From assembly GCA_965262235.1 (NCBI GenBank), contig OZ253504.1, positions 1,612,001 through 1,676,000 on the forward strand: DNA of 64,000 nucleotides. The letters run 5' to 3'. The stretch comes from CATQGW01 sp965262235. Its GTDB lineage: Bacteria; Chloroflexota; Dehalococcoidia; Bin125. Shown here piece after piece: positions 8,875 through 16,864 of the stretch; positions within the stretch are counted from its first letter, which is position 1, and every line of letters starts with the position of its first letter. The translations under genes were made by a program, and so were the position numbers. The notes beneath the pieces were generated by a model. The model made no database searches, had not been told where the DNA came from, and saw only the letters and a program-made list of their open reading frames with translations.

Positions 8875-10665
8875 GTGACAGGTGACTCGGCGGTGGAGCG
8901 GCACAACCGTTTGGTGCTCAAGAGTTTGTCCGTCGTGAATTTGCGCTCTCTTCGCGCATTGCCTGCGGTCTCTCTCGAATCAGGCCTGACGATCCTCGCG
9001 GGCCAAAACGGCGGTGGGAAGACATCCTTTATCGATGCCTTATCGATGCTCCTAAACAGCTACCCACCCAGAGCGGAGGCTCGGGCATCGAGCGACGAGG
9101 AGATAGTGGTTACAGGGGAATTCAGTTCAGGCCATGGAAACGAGTCTTCGCAAGTCCGAGCCCGATTCTCATCAGGGCGCGTACAGCGCGAGGGCCTCTG
9201 TCGCGTGCATCCTTCCTTTGGTAGCCCGCCAGAAGGTATGTCCCTTCAGGCACTACGGAAGGCATTCGCAGTCGCCGGAATTGCGTCACCCGGAGGAAGA
9301 ACCAAGGCTCCCTTTGTAGAGGTCGCGACCAACTGGATTGATCAGCGTCCGGCTGTCGAATTGGAGGATTCGTGGGCAGTTCTACCACAGGGACTGGCTG
9401 ACCGCCTGCCTCGACTCACGGTCTTTCAATCACAAGATGCCGCCGATCAGCCTGATCAGGTTCGACGTCTGGTTTTTCGGGAGTCACAAAGATTGCTGAC
9501 GACTGATCGATACGCGACTCGCCTCGACGAAATCGCGAGGGATATCCATGAGAGCATCGACCCGGTTCTGAAGATCATCAAGACGATGATCCAACGATAC
9601 TGTCCTGATATAACCGGCGTAGAAATCGCACCGCGTTTCGACTTCTCGCGGGTCAACCCGCAATTGCGGATAGAGCTAACGAAGCCAAGTGGTGAATCTG
9701 TTGACCTGAGTGAGGTAGGGTCAGGGCTATCGCAACGTGTCGGCCTCGCGATGTATGCGGCGAACCTTGCAACGCTACGAGACGTCGCGGCCGACTCGGT
9801 GGGTTCGCTGCTCGCGTACGATGAACCTGACACCCACTTGGACTACCAAGCACAGCGTGAGTTGTTCGGGATCATTCGCGAACAAAGCGAGTTGCCACAT
9901 GTCCAAGTGGCCGTTGCGACGCACTCCATCAACCTAATCGACAAGGTTCCGATTCAGTCGCTTCGCCACTTCCGCCTGGAGGACCAGCGCACTGTCGTGG
10001 AGATACCGTCGGACTATGGCCGCGATGGCGACTCGGCGTTTGTGGACGATCTGGCGTCTGGCCTCGGTCTGCGCAATTCAGTGCTCCTCAGTGAAAGGTG
10101 CTTCTTCATCGTCGAGGGATCTACAGAGGAGCGCGCGATCCCAATCCTCTTCAAGAACATCGCTGGCGGAACGCTGGCTAGTGAGGGTGTCACACTCGTC
10201 AACACTGGTGGATCGGGCAGTGTTCGGAGCTTCGTGGAAGTCCTGATTCAGCAGCTAAGGCGATCGGTTGTGGTTCTCGCCGACGAGGACGCGAGAAATA
10301 GCCGCAAGAGGGTTAGCAGCGAATGGCTTGCTGAAATGGGGCTGGTCGAGGGGACAACCGGCTTCTTCGTCGGAACGAAGGAATTCGAGGATGCCTTTGG
10401 CGACGCAACATGGTTGCGCGTTGCCGATGAGCAGTTCCCCCTCAACGATGGCCCCTCGTGGAAACTCAGTGAGATCGCAGAAGCACGAGACGGTGAGAAC
10501 GGAATGGGGCAGGCACTGGAGAATCTGTTCTCACGGCGACTGCGTACGCGCGTAAGCAAACCACAAATCGGCGAGGCGCTGGCGCGCACAGTCACGGACA
10601 ATGAGATTCCAGATGTGATCCGCGATGCTATTTCGGCCACACTGAGAATGTCGAAGGAAGGCTAG
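8875..10665 (+). CDS. OLD-family ATP-dependent endonuclease (AAA ATPase + TOPRIM)
   Basis: A 596-aa two-domain protein. The N-terminal ABC/SMC-like ATPase has Walker A GQNGGGKTS (43-51), signature-like EVGSGLSQR, Walker B AYDEPDTHLD (Asp316-Glu317) and H-loop ATHS (His350). The C-terminal TOPRIM domain has FIVEGSTEE (Glu414) and LADEDA (Asp470, Asp472), plus KEFEDAF. This is the OLD nuclease architecture, as in phage P2 Old and GajA of Gabija. GTG 8875 is preceded by a near-perfect GGAGGTGA. No UvrD helicase is adjacent, so it is not a canonical Gabija locus. It is followed 9 nt later by a small WYL-like gene. Composition is clearly lower in G+C than the neighbours, suggesting acquisition. 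Confidence 0.88.
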   Translation: MTGDSAVERHNRLVLKSLSVVNLRSLRALPAVSLESGLTILAGQNGGGKTSFIDALSMLLNSYPPRAEARASSDEEIVVTGEFSSGHGNESSQVRARFSSGRVQREGLCRVHPSFGSPPEGMSLQALRKAFAVAGIASPGGRTKAPFVEVATNWIDQRPAVELEDSWAVLPQGLADRLPRLTVFQSQDAADQPDQVRRLVFRESQRLLTTDRYATRLDEIARDIHESIDPVLKIIKTMIQRYCPDITGVEIAPRFDFSRVNPQLRIELTKPSGESVDLSEVGSGLSQRVGLAMYAANLATLRDVAADSVGSLLAYDEPDTHLDYQAQRELFGIIREQSELPHVQVAVATHSINLIDKVPIQSLRHFRLEDQRTVVEIPSDYGRDGDSAFVDDLASGLGLRNSVLLSERCFFIVEGSTEERAIPILFKNIAGGTLASEGVTLVNTGGSGSVRSFVEVLIQQLRRSVVVLADEDARNSRKRVSSEWLAEMGLVEGTTGFFVGTKEFEDAFGDATWLRVADEQFPLNDGPSWKLSEIAEARDGENGMGQALENLFSRRLRTRVSKPQIGEALARTVTDNEIPDVIRDAISATLRMSKEG

Positions 10666-10674
10666 GAGAAGGTG

Positions 10675-10965
10675 ATGGATCCAAGAGTTTGCGGGGCGAT
10701 CGAGGCGAGATGCAGTTTGATGTTCGACTACGACGGGTTGCCGCGCGTGATCGAGCCACACGCCCATGGAACATCCTCCACGGGTAAGGAGGTCGTACGA
10801 GGATTCCAAACGAGTGGGGAGAGCTCGAGCGGGCCTCTCGGGTGGCGCATGTGGACCGTAGCAAAGATGGAATCGCTGCGGGTGTCTGAGTCGAGCTTCA
10901 TCGGCACCCGACCCGGCTACGTGAGCGGTGACTCACAGATGCACCGCGTGCACTGCGAACTCTAG
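10675..10965 (+). CDS. Small WYL-like protein downstream of OLD nuclease
   Basis: A 96-aa protein with a core resembling short stand-alone WYL-like proteins: LMFDYDGLPRVIEPHAHG, then VVRGFQTSG, GWRMWTVAKMESLRV and FIGTRPGYVSGDSQM, ending in HRVHCEL. WYL-type domains bind ligands or nucleic acid and often regulate defence loci. ATG 10675 is favoured because AGGAG (10664-10668) sits 6 nt upstream, although GTG 10672 is also in frame. The SD overlaps the stop of the nuclease gene, so the pair is an operon. Function is unknown; co-operation with or control of the nuclease is inferred. Confidence 0.7.
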   Translation: MDPRVCGAIEARCSLMFDYDGLPRVIEPHAHGTSSTGKEVVRGFQTSGESSSGPLGWRMWTVAKMESLRVSESSFIGTRPGYVSGDSQMHRVHCEL

Positions 10966-11374
10966 GAAACCCCGATCAGGCGATCCCCCGGTCGCTCTCC
11001 ATCGGGCCGAAGTTGAGTCTGGCGTCCGCCCGACTCCCTCTGCCCCGTTGGGGCGACCCCAGCCGCGAGGGGGGAGCCTCTCGGAGTTTTCTTAGCGCGT
11101 TCGATTGGCCTGAGGGGCATAAGTTCGACGCGGCAGACGGCGACCATGGCAGGAGGCTCGCCTAACTCAACGCACCCAGAGTCGAAGATCGCTTCACGAC
11201 AACCGAGCGAGCGGTTTGCGTCGCCGATGCCAAGAGTCTGTTGGCGCGACGAGCGATCCTCCCGTGCGGCTGCCGTCCCAAACCGATCCTCCAGGATCTT
11301 TCGCTTCCCGCGGCCGTTGTGCGTCGTCCCGTTTGGCTAGATGGAAGACGACTAACGGTAAGGTGCCGTCGTAG
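10966..11374. other. Gene-free stretch between OLD islet and tRNA-Lys
   Basis: A 409-bp stretch with no supported gene. Small frames (for example 11146-11340) have no recognisable product. It contains G/C-run inverted motifs around 11045-11085 followed by GTTTTC that could end the nuclease transcript. No duplicated tRNA 3' end was seen. Confidence 0.4.
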
Positions 11375-11451
11375 TGGTGGGCCCTCTGGGGCTCGAACCC
11401 AGGACCTTCGGATTAAAAGTCCGCTGCTCTGCCAAACTGAGCTAAGGGCCC
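11375..11451 (-). tRNA. tRNA-Lys (anticodon TTT)
   Basis: Read on minus, a complete cloverleaf: acceptor GGGCCCT paired with AGGGCCC, D-stem GCTC/GAGC, anticodon loop CTTTTAA (anticodon at 11415-11417), TTCGAGC T-loop, and an encoded 3' CCA (11375-11377). Pair 27-43 is a G-A mismatch at the base of the anticodon stem; otherwise the stems are sound. Its 3' end faces the low-GC OLD-nuclease islet. Confidence 0.96.
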
Positions 11452-11541
11452 ACGCCAGTCTACGTGGGCCCGGGCCGATCGCACGCCGCAAACGGTATCC
11501 TCGCGCTCATCACCGAGACGTCGCGCTGAGGGATGTGGACC

Positions 11542-12642
11542 ATGGCTGAGCCGCTCAAGGTCGGACTGATTGGCACAGGCGGGATTTCGCGGCAGCATCT
11601 GCCCGGCTACCAGCTCGCGCCTGATGACATCCGGCTCACGGCCGTCTGCGACATCCGCGAGGACGCGGCGCTCAAGTTCGCCGACGAGGCCGGCGTCAAC
11701 GCCGTCTACACCAGCGCCGACGAGATGCTGGAGCAGTCCGATATCGACGCGGTCGACATCTGCACGATCCACGACCAGCACGCGCCGCTGGCGATCGCCG
11801 CCGCCCGCGCCGGCAAGCACGTGCTGCTCGAGAAGCCGATGGCCATCTCGCTCGACGAGTGCCGAGCGATCCTCGAAGCGACCGAGGAAGCCGGCGTCAC
11901 CTTCATGGTCGCCCAGCAGCTGCGCCACGTGCCGAGCTACGTCGGCCTGCGGCGACGGATCAACGCCGGCGAGCTCGGCCAAATCTGGTCGGCGCGCTGC
12001 GACACCTTTCTCACTGCCGCGCTCGACGACGGTGCTCAGCCGATCGCGCCGCGCTCGGGCTGGTGGGGCTTCGACGGCAAGCGCGGCGGCGGCGGCGTCA
12101 TCACCATGCTCTCCGTGCACCACCTCGACCTGATGCGCTACTTCGTCGGCGAGGTCGCGCGGGTCGACGCGCGAATCTGGACGGGCAACCCCAGCTTCAC
12201 CAACGACGCCGAGGATCGCGCGGTCGCGACGTTGGAGTTCGAGAACGGCGCGGTCGGGATGCTGACCGCCAGCTTCAGCAGCCGCGCCCCCTGGGCCTTC
12301 CAGCTGCTGCTGATGGGCGAGCTCGGCACCGCCTGGACGCCGCCCTCCACCGACCCCTCGCCGCTGATGTGGCACCGGGTCCCGGCCGTGATCGCCAGCG
12401 CCGATCAGGACGGCGAGGACGGCTTCCGGCCCTCCGAGAGTTTCCAGCCGATCGATACCGAGGGCCTCGGCCTGCCCACGAATGATCCCTACATCAACGA
12501 AATTCAGCACTTCGCGCGCTGCTGCGAAGACGGCGGCGAGCCGATCAGCAGCGGCCGCGACAACATCGAGACGATGAAGATCGTCTTCGGGATCTACGAA
12601 TCGGCACGCTCCAACACGCCGATCGAGCTGAGTCAGCTCTGA
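11542..12642 (+). CDS. Gfo/Idh/MocA family NAD(P)-dependent oxidoreductase
   Basis: A 366-aa sugar-dehydrogenase-like enzyme. The N-terminal Rossmann fold starts KVGLIGTGGIS (GxGxxG about 11-16), the family motif EKPMA follows around residue 98, and the C-terminal half is the mixed alpha/beta GFO_IDH_MocA_C domain with GGGGVITMLSVHHLDL. Family members oxidise or reduce sugars, inositols or related hydroxy compounds; the substrate cannot be told. ATG 11542 is preferred over ATG 11533 because GAGGG lies 9 nt upstream. It stands alone between tRNA-Lys and the RibD-like gene. Confidence 0.88.
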   Translation: MAEPLKVGLIGTGGISRQHLPGYQLAPDDIRLTAVCDIREDAALKFADEAGVNAVYTSADEMLEQSDIDAVDICTIHDQHAPLAIAAARAGKHVLLEKPMAISLDECRAILEATEEAGVTFMVAQQLRHVPSYVGLRRRINAGELGQIWSARCDTFLTAALDDGAQPIAPRSGWWGFDGKRGGGGVITMLSVHHLDLMRYFVGEVARVDARIWTGNPSFTNDAEDRAVATLEFENGAVGMLTASFSSRAPWAFQLLLMGELGTAWTPPSTDPSPLMWHRVPAVIASADQDGEDGFRPSESFQPIDTEGLGLPTNDPYINEIQHFARCCEDGGEPISSGRDNIETMKIVFGIYESARSNTPIELSQL

Positions 12643-12685
12643 GCCCAGCGCGAGCACTGGCGGACGCAACCGGGGAGCGAGGCGA

Positions 12686-13273
12686 GTGCGCGAACTGGCC
12701 GTCCTGACCTTCATCACGCTGGACGGCGTCATGCAGGGCCCGACCAGCCCCGAGGAGGACCCGTCCGACGGCTTCACGCAGGGCGGCTGGGCCGGCCCGT
12801 ATTGGGAAGCAGTGATGCAGCAGGTCGCCGTCGAGGCGATGGCGCAGCCGTATGACCTGCTCTTCGGTCGCAAGACCTACGACGTGTTCGCCGCGCACTG
12901 GCCCACGGTTCCCGCCGACGATCCGATGGCCGCGCGCTTCAACGCCGCGCGCAAGTATGTCGCGACGACCTCTGCGACCCATCCGCTCAACTGGCGGAAC
13001 TCGACGCGGATCAGCGGCGATGTCGCCGCCGAGATCGCGCAACTCAAGGCTCAGGATGGGCCGTTGCTGCAGGTACACGGCAGCTGGCGGCTGATCCAGA
13101 CGCTGCTAGAACACGACCTGATCGACGAGTTCCGCCTCTGGACCTTCCCCGTGACGCTCGGCGACGGCAAGCGACTGTTCGGCCGGGGGACAGGCCCGGC
13201 TGATCTGACGCTCGTGAAGACGGGCGCCACGGCGAACGGCGTCGTCATGGGCATCTATCGGCGTCGCGCCTGA
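12686..13273 (+). CDS. Dihydrofolate reductase-like RibD C-terminal domain protein
   Basis: A 195-aa single-domain protein of the RibD_C/DHFR-like family. Landmarks are the opening strand LAVLTFITLDGVMQGP, DLLFGRKTYDVF, the NADPH-loop region LLQVHGSWRLIQTLLEHDLIDE and LGDGKRLFG. Stand-alone members are common in Chloroflexota and Actinobacteria and are presumed NADPH-dependent reductases with unknown substrate. GTG 12686 has GGGGAG/GAGG just upstream. It converges on the alpha/beta hydrolase gene across a gap holding a 17-bp direct repeat. Confidence 0.87.
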   Translation: MRELAVLTFITLDGVMQGPTSPEEDPSDGFTQGGWAGPYWEAVMQQVAVEAMAQPYDLLFGRKTYDVFAAHWPTVPADDPMAARFNAARKYVATTSATHPLNWRNSTRISGDVAAEIAQLKAQDGPLLQVHGSWRLIQTLLEHDLIDEFRLWTFPVTLGDGKRLFGRGTGPADLTLVKTGATANGVVMGIYRRRA

Positions 13274-13287
13274 CCCCACAGCTTCCC

Positions 13288-13325
13288 GGTCAGCCTCGTT
13301 CAGCTATTGGTCAGCCTCGTTCAGC
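13288..13325. repeat. Two 17-bp direct repeats in a convergent gap
   Basis: The 17-bp word at 13288-13304 recurs exactly at 13309-13325, a 21-bp period, between two convergent genes. A third, degenerate TTTAGCTGG follows. It could be a local slippage product or a termination-associated repeat. Confidence 0.6.
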
Positions 13326-13331
13326 ATTCGT

Positions 13332-14210
13332 TTAGCTGGTGTGCTCCAGGATGGCCGGGACGACCACGTCCCACGTGCCCTCGGGGATTTCGTGGCCGAC
13401 GCCTTCGAGGGTGAGCATGGTTGCACCGGGAATCATTTCGACCAGCGCTTCACCGTGGTCGTAGGGCAGAATCGGATCGTCGGTGCCGTGGATCACCAGG
13501 GTCGGGAAGTCCAGCTCGCCGAGGCGCTCGTGCCAGGATTCCGATTGGCCGATGGCGGGCCCGTGATTCATGGTGCTCGGGAAGCTGATCGCCCGATCAA
13601 TCTCGGCGGCGAAGATCTCGTCGCGCTTTGGGTCGTACGGATAGGCCGAGCCCGATAGCGCCTTGAACATGCCGATTCGATTGGCCAGCACCGCATCGCG
13701 GTCGCTCCAGTCCAACCCTGCGCTTGCGACGATGGCCTCGATCACCTTCGGCGCCGGCGGCGAGAGCGGGGCCTCCTTGCCTTCCATCGCGTTGAGCACG
13801 GCGCCGCCGTTGGGCGTGGACATGATCGGCGTCAAGCTGAGCACCCGCTCGGGATGATTGAGGCCGATCACCTGGGTGATCATCCCGCCCATCGACGCGC
13901 CGATAATGTGCGCTTTCTCGATCCCGTAAGCGTCGAGCACCGCCGGGCCATCGGCGGCCATGTCTTCGAGCGTGTAGTTCGGCTCCCCCGGAGGGCACGA
14001 TGTCGTCTTGCCGGTATCCCGGTTGTCGTAGCGGATCACAAACCGGCCGCCGTCGGCCAGGGCCTCGCAGAAGCCGACATCCCAGAGCAGCATCGAAGCG
14101 CCGGCGCCCATCACCAGCAGGATCGCCGGATCCGCGGGATCTCCGAACGAATCAGTGCAAATCTCGATCCCGTTGCCCTCAATCATCCGTTCCGGGGAAT
14201 GCGTGGCCAT
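13332..14210 (-). CDS. Alpha/beta hydrolase
   Basis: A 292-aa alpha/beta-hydrolase-fold enzyme. The nucleophile elbow is GASMGG (Ser106), the acid is in VIHGTDDPILP, and the catalytic His is in EGVGHEIPEG near the C-terminus. The oxyanion HG-type motif is MGAGAS. It resembles carboxylesterase/haloperoxidase-like hydrolases of unknown substrate, some annotated as 3-oxoadipate enol-lactonase-like. ATG 14210 is chosen over ATG 14216: the perfect AGGAGG touches the latter but stands 6 nt from the former. It is followed upstream by a hairpin repeat. Confidence 0.88.
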   Translation of the reverse strand: MATHSPERMIEGNGIEICTDSFGDPADPAILLVMGAGASMLLWDVGFCEALADGGRFVIRYDNRDTGKTTSCPPGEPNYTLEDMAADGPAVLDAYGIEKAHIIGASMGGMITQVIGLNHPERVLSLTPIMSTPNGGAVLNAMEGKEAPLSPPAPKVIEAIVASAGLDWSDRDAVLANRIGMFKALSGSAYPYDPKRDEIFAAEIDRAISFPSTMNHGPAIGQSESWHERLGELDFPTLVIHGTDDPILPYDHGEALVEMIPGATMLTLEGVGHEIPEGTWDVVVPAILEHTS

Positions 14211-14254
14211 GCTCATCCTCCTGTGCTGCGGTTGGGCAACATGCTATGAGAGCG

Positions 14255-14337
14255 CTGAACAAGCCAGATCCGCTCGCCACCAGCCGATCGGGGAGAGATG
14301 CCCCCAATCACATCTCCCCCCGCGGAGCGGGGGGAGA
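14255..14337. repeat. Partial dispersed hairpin repeat (shared with 57.5 kb)
   Basis: Starts with CTGAACAAG (14255-14263) and ends with a 10-bp G/C stem (14314-14323 with 14327-14336) around a 3-nt loop, preceded by CAT. The same stem and the same CTGAACAAG end occur in the element at 57528-57656, whose right terminal repeat is missing here. It lies between two minus-strand genes and may terminate the SnoaL-like gene. Confidence 0.65.
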
Positions 14338-14368
14338 CGCCCCAGGCAGAGGGGGGCTCCGGCGGGCG

Positions 14369-14797
14369 CTACTCGGCCGGGGTCTGGAACTGCTCGGCGG
14401 TCGCGGGCTCGATCCAGTCGGTCAGGATCGTGCGGTGGGCGAGTTTCCAGGCGCCGTCGACACGGCGAATCTTGTCCACGTAGCGGCCCTGAAAGACGAT
14501 GCTCGCCGAGTCGTCGCAGCGCACCACGGTCACGTAGGAGCTCATCGAGGCCTCGTCGCCGTCGCCGTCGATCACGAACGTCGAGGGCATGTGGCGGGAC
14601 TGTGAGTCGCGCTCGCGCGGGGCGCCCAGCGAGCGCAGCGCGTCGCCGGTGATCCAGCGCTCCTGCCCGACCATCTCCATCACGCCGTCGTCGGTCCACA
14701 CGCTCGCCCAGGCTTCAGGCTCGCCGTCGTCCAGCGCCTGGCTGTAGCGCCCGGCCAGATTCTGAATCTCTGCTCGATCGTCCGCTGAGAGTCCCAT
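14369..14797 (-). CDS. SnoaL/NTF2-like domain protein
   Basis: A 142-aa single-domain protein of the SnoaL-like/nuclear transport factor 2 fold: an opening helix DRAEIQNLAGRYSQALDDGE, then WASVWTDDGVMEM and the strand region GRYVDKIRRVDGAWKLAHRTI. Members are small enzymes or binding proteins (limonene-epoxide hydrolase, ketosteroid isomerase, bile-acid dehydratase types), and the function cannot be fixed. GAGGT lies upstream of ATG 14797. Confidence 0.85.
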   Translation of the reverse strand: MGLSADDRAEIQNLAGRYSQALDDGEPEAWASVWTDDGVMEMVGQERWITGDALRSLGAPRERDSQSRHMPSTFVIDGDGDEASMSSYVTVVRCDDSASIVFQGRYVDKIRRVDGAWKLAHRTILTDWIEPATAEQFQTPAE

Positions 14798-14846
14798 CGC
14801 AGTACCTCGCTTGGTTAGTCAGGTTGTGCGCCGATCGCGGTTGCGC

Positions 14847-15824
14847 TCAGTTGGCGGTCACCGCCACGGAGCGGACCTCGCCGAATTCACGGTCCAGCTT
14901 GCGCCAGTTCTGGCCGCCGTCCTCGCTGAGATAGACGTAGCCGAACAGGCTCACGCCGACGATCACGTCCGGCGCCGCGCGGTGCGTGGCCAGCCAGTAG
15001 ACGACCGAGTTGGGCGGCTCGGGCAACGCAACGGCCTCCCAATTGTGCCCGCCGTCGGTGGTGCGCTGGATCGCTCCCGCGCTGCCGGGAATCCCGTCGC
15101 CGTTGCCCACGAACATCGTGTCCGGGTCGTCGGCCTTGACCAGCACGCCGCGGCAGTAGGAGAAGCGGTCGCCCTCATGGTGGGTGGGGAAGTAGTGGTA
15201 GTCCCAGCTCTCGCCCTCGTCGGTGCTGGACGCGATCCCGTAGGGGCTGGTGGCGTACGTCGCGCGTCCCGACACGCGCGCCATGCAGTGCACGTCGCAC
15301 TGGAAGGTGTCTTCGCCGAGGTCGGGCATGTGGACCCAGGAGTCGCCGCCGTCGAGGCTCTTGAAGACGCCATCAACCTCGATCCCCGCGTAGACGCGCT
15401 GGCTGTCGTTGGGGTCGATCACCATCACGGTGGTGCGGGCGATCCCGATCGGGCAGGGGTCGGCGACGTCGATCGGCAGCTCGTCCCAGCTGGCCCCGCC
15501 GTCGCGCGAGCGGAACGCGCCGGGCCGCGTTCCGGCGAAGATCGTCTCGGTGTCGCTCGGGTCGATCGCGACCGACCAGATCTGACGCGGCTCGATCGGC
15601 GAATCGAGCTTCTCCCAGTGGTAGCCGTTGTCGTCGCTGCGGTGGAGCCCCGAGTCGGTGCCCGCCAGCAGCCGTTCGGCCGCGTCGGGGTAGACCGCGA
15701 GCGAGCGCACCGTGCCCTCGCCGATGTCGTCGGTGCGTCCGCGGTGCCACGTCTCTCCGCCGTCGTGGCACACCCACAACCCCTGACCAACCGTTCCGAT
15801 GTGTATCGAATACTGTCCCGTCAT
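14847..15824 (-). CDS. BNR/sortilin-like beta-propeller protein
   Basis: A 325-aa protein built of about seven Asp-box (BNR) repeats: HDGGETW, SDDNGYHW, SRDGGASW, SLDGGDSW, STDEGESW, TTDGGHNW and SEDGGQNW, each following a beta-strand. This predicts a seven-bladed propeller like sialidase/Vps10/photosystem assembly factor Ycf48-type folds. There is no signal peptide, so it is probably cytoplasmic; no catalytic residues identify an enzyme. ATG 15824 has GAGGAGAG upstream. Asp-box proteins are commonly mis-annotated as glycosidases, so only the fold is claimed. Confidence 0.85.
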   Translation of the reverse strand: MTGQYSIHIGTVGQGLWVCHDGGETWHRGRTDDIGEGTVRSLAVYPDAAERLLAGTDSGLHRSDDNGYHWEKLDSPIEPRQIWSVAIDPSDTETIFAGTRPGAFRSRDGGASWDELPIDVADPCPIGIARTTVMVIDPNDSQRVYAGIEVDGVFKSLDGGDSWVHMPDLGEDTFQCDVHCMARVSGRATYATSPYGIASSTDEGESWDYHYFPTHHEGDRFSYCRGVLVKADDPDTMFVGNGDGIPGSAGAIQRTTDGGHNWEAVALPEPPNSVVYWLATHRAAPDVIVGVSLFGYVYLSEDGGQNWRKLDREFGEVRSVAVTAN

Positions 15825-15973
15825 GGCAGCTCTCCTCGCGCCAAATGCGCCCCAAATGCGAAATGTACCCGCGGGTCGGCAAACATCGGCCGGTGCGAGC
15901 GACCCCGACGCTAGTGATCGCAGATCGGATCGTCAATCGCGCAGTTGCAGCTCGATGGCCCCCGTCACGCTCA

Positions 15974-16864
15974 TTAGCGGCTGCCGCGAAGCCGGGGATC
16001 CAGGACATCGCGCAAGCGGTCGCCCATGAAGTTCGCCGCCAGGACGAACAACATGATCAGCGCGCCGGGCAGGATCGTCGGCCACAAGCTGTGGCGGATC
16101 ACGGGGAAGCCCTCCGCGATCATGTTGCCCCAGGTCGCCTGCGGTGGCTGAGCTCCGAAGCCCAGGAAGCTGAGCGCCGCCTCGGCGAGGACCGCGACCC
16201 CGACCAGCAGCGTGCCCTGCACGATCAGCGGCTGCACTGTGTTGGGCAGGATGTGCCGCGCCAGGATGCGCTGGTCCGACGCCCCCAGCGAGCGCGCGGC
16301 CATGACAAAGTCCTGTGCTCTGAGCGACAACGTCAGGGCCCGCAGCAAACGCGCGAAGACGGGGAAGCTGGCCAGGCCGATCGCCAGCATGACGTTCCCC
16401 AGACTCGTACCTGCAATGGCCACAATGGCCAGGATCAGAATGATCGGCGGGATCGAGATCCAGGCGTCCACGAAGCGCATCAGCACCGTGTCGACCCAGC
16501 CCCCGAAATAGCCGGAACTGAGCCCGACCGGCAGCGCCACAGCGGCGGCGATCGCGACGACGATCAGGCCCACGCTGACCGAGACACGGCTGCCGTACAT
16601 CGCGCGGCTGAGAATGTCGCGGCCCAGTTGATCCGTGCCCAGGAGGTGGGTCCAGGATGGGCCCTGCAGACTCGCCCTGAGATTCTGTTCGTTCTCGCCG
16701 AAGGGCGCGATCGCCGGGCCGAAGGCCGCGAAAAAAACGACAACAAGCAAAATGATTGTTGCCACCCGAGCTTTGGGATCGTGCAGGAAGACCCTGATGC
16801 TGGTGGGCACGCGGATGCTCCGCAGCCGCGGAAGCGACACAGCCAATTGTTCGCGCTTGTTCAT
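15974..16864 (-). CDS. Dipeptide-type ABC transporter permease, DppC-like (system 1)
   Basis: A 296-aa permease of the DppC/OppC family: an N-terminal cytoplasmic segment, the first helix ATIILLVVVFFAAFGPAIAP, the LLGTDQLGRDILSR motif and the EAA loop YVMAARSLGASD-type sequence (here FVMAARSLGASDQRILARHILP). It forms the import channel with DppB (16861-17823), whose stop overlaps its start as ATGA. The cognate binding protein lies upstream at 17896-19335 but has lost its export signal. No ATPase gene is adjacent. Confidence 0.9.
   Translation of the reverse strand: MNKREQLAVSLPRLRSIRVPTSIRVFLHDPKARVATIILLVVVFFAAFGPAIAPFGENEQNLRASLQGPSWTHLLGTDQLGRDILSRAMYGSRVSVSVGLIVVAIAAAVALPVGLSSGYFGGWVDTVLMRFVDAWISIPPIILILAIVAIAGTSLGNVMLAIGLASFPVFARLLRALTLSLRAQDFVMAARSLGASDQRILARHILPNTVQPLIVQGTLLVGVAVLAEAALSFLGFGAQPPQATWGNMIAEGFPVIRHSLWPTILPGALIMLFVLAANFMGDRLRDVLDPRLRGSR

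Noticed and set aside
8875..10965. Gabija system
   Set aside because: The nuclease resembles GajA, but there is no UvrD-like GajB next to it; the partner is a 96-aa WYL-like protein.
11162..11491. 109-aa minus-strand frame containing VWQSSGLLIRRSWVRAPEG
   Set aside because: This is the common mistranslation of a tRNA gene and flanks, here tRNA-Lys.
11413..12873. 486-aa minus-strand frame crossing tRNA-Lys
   Set aside because: Runs through the tRNA and antisense to the Gfo/Idh/MocA gene; no domain.
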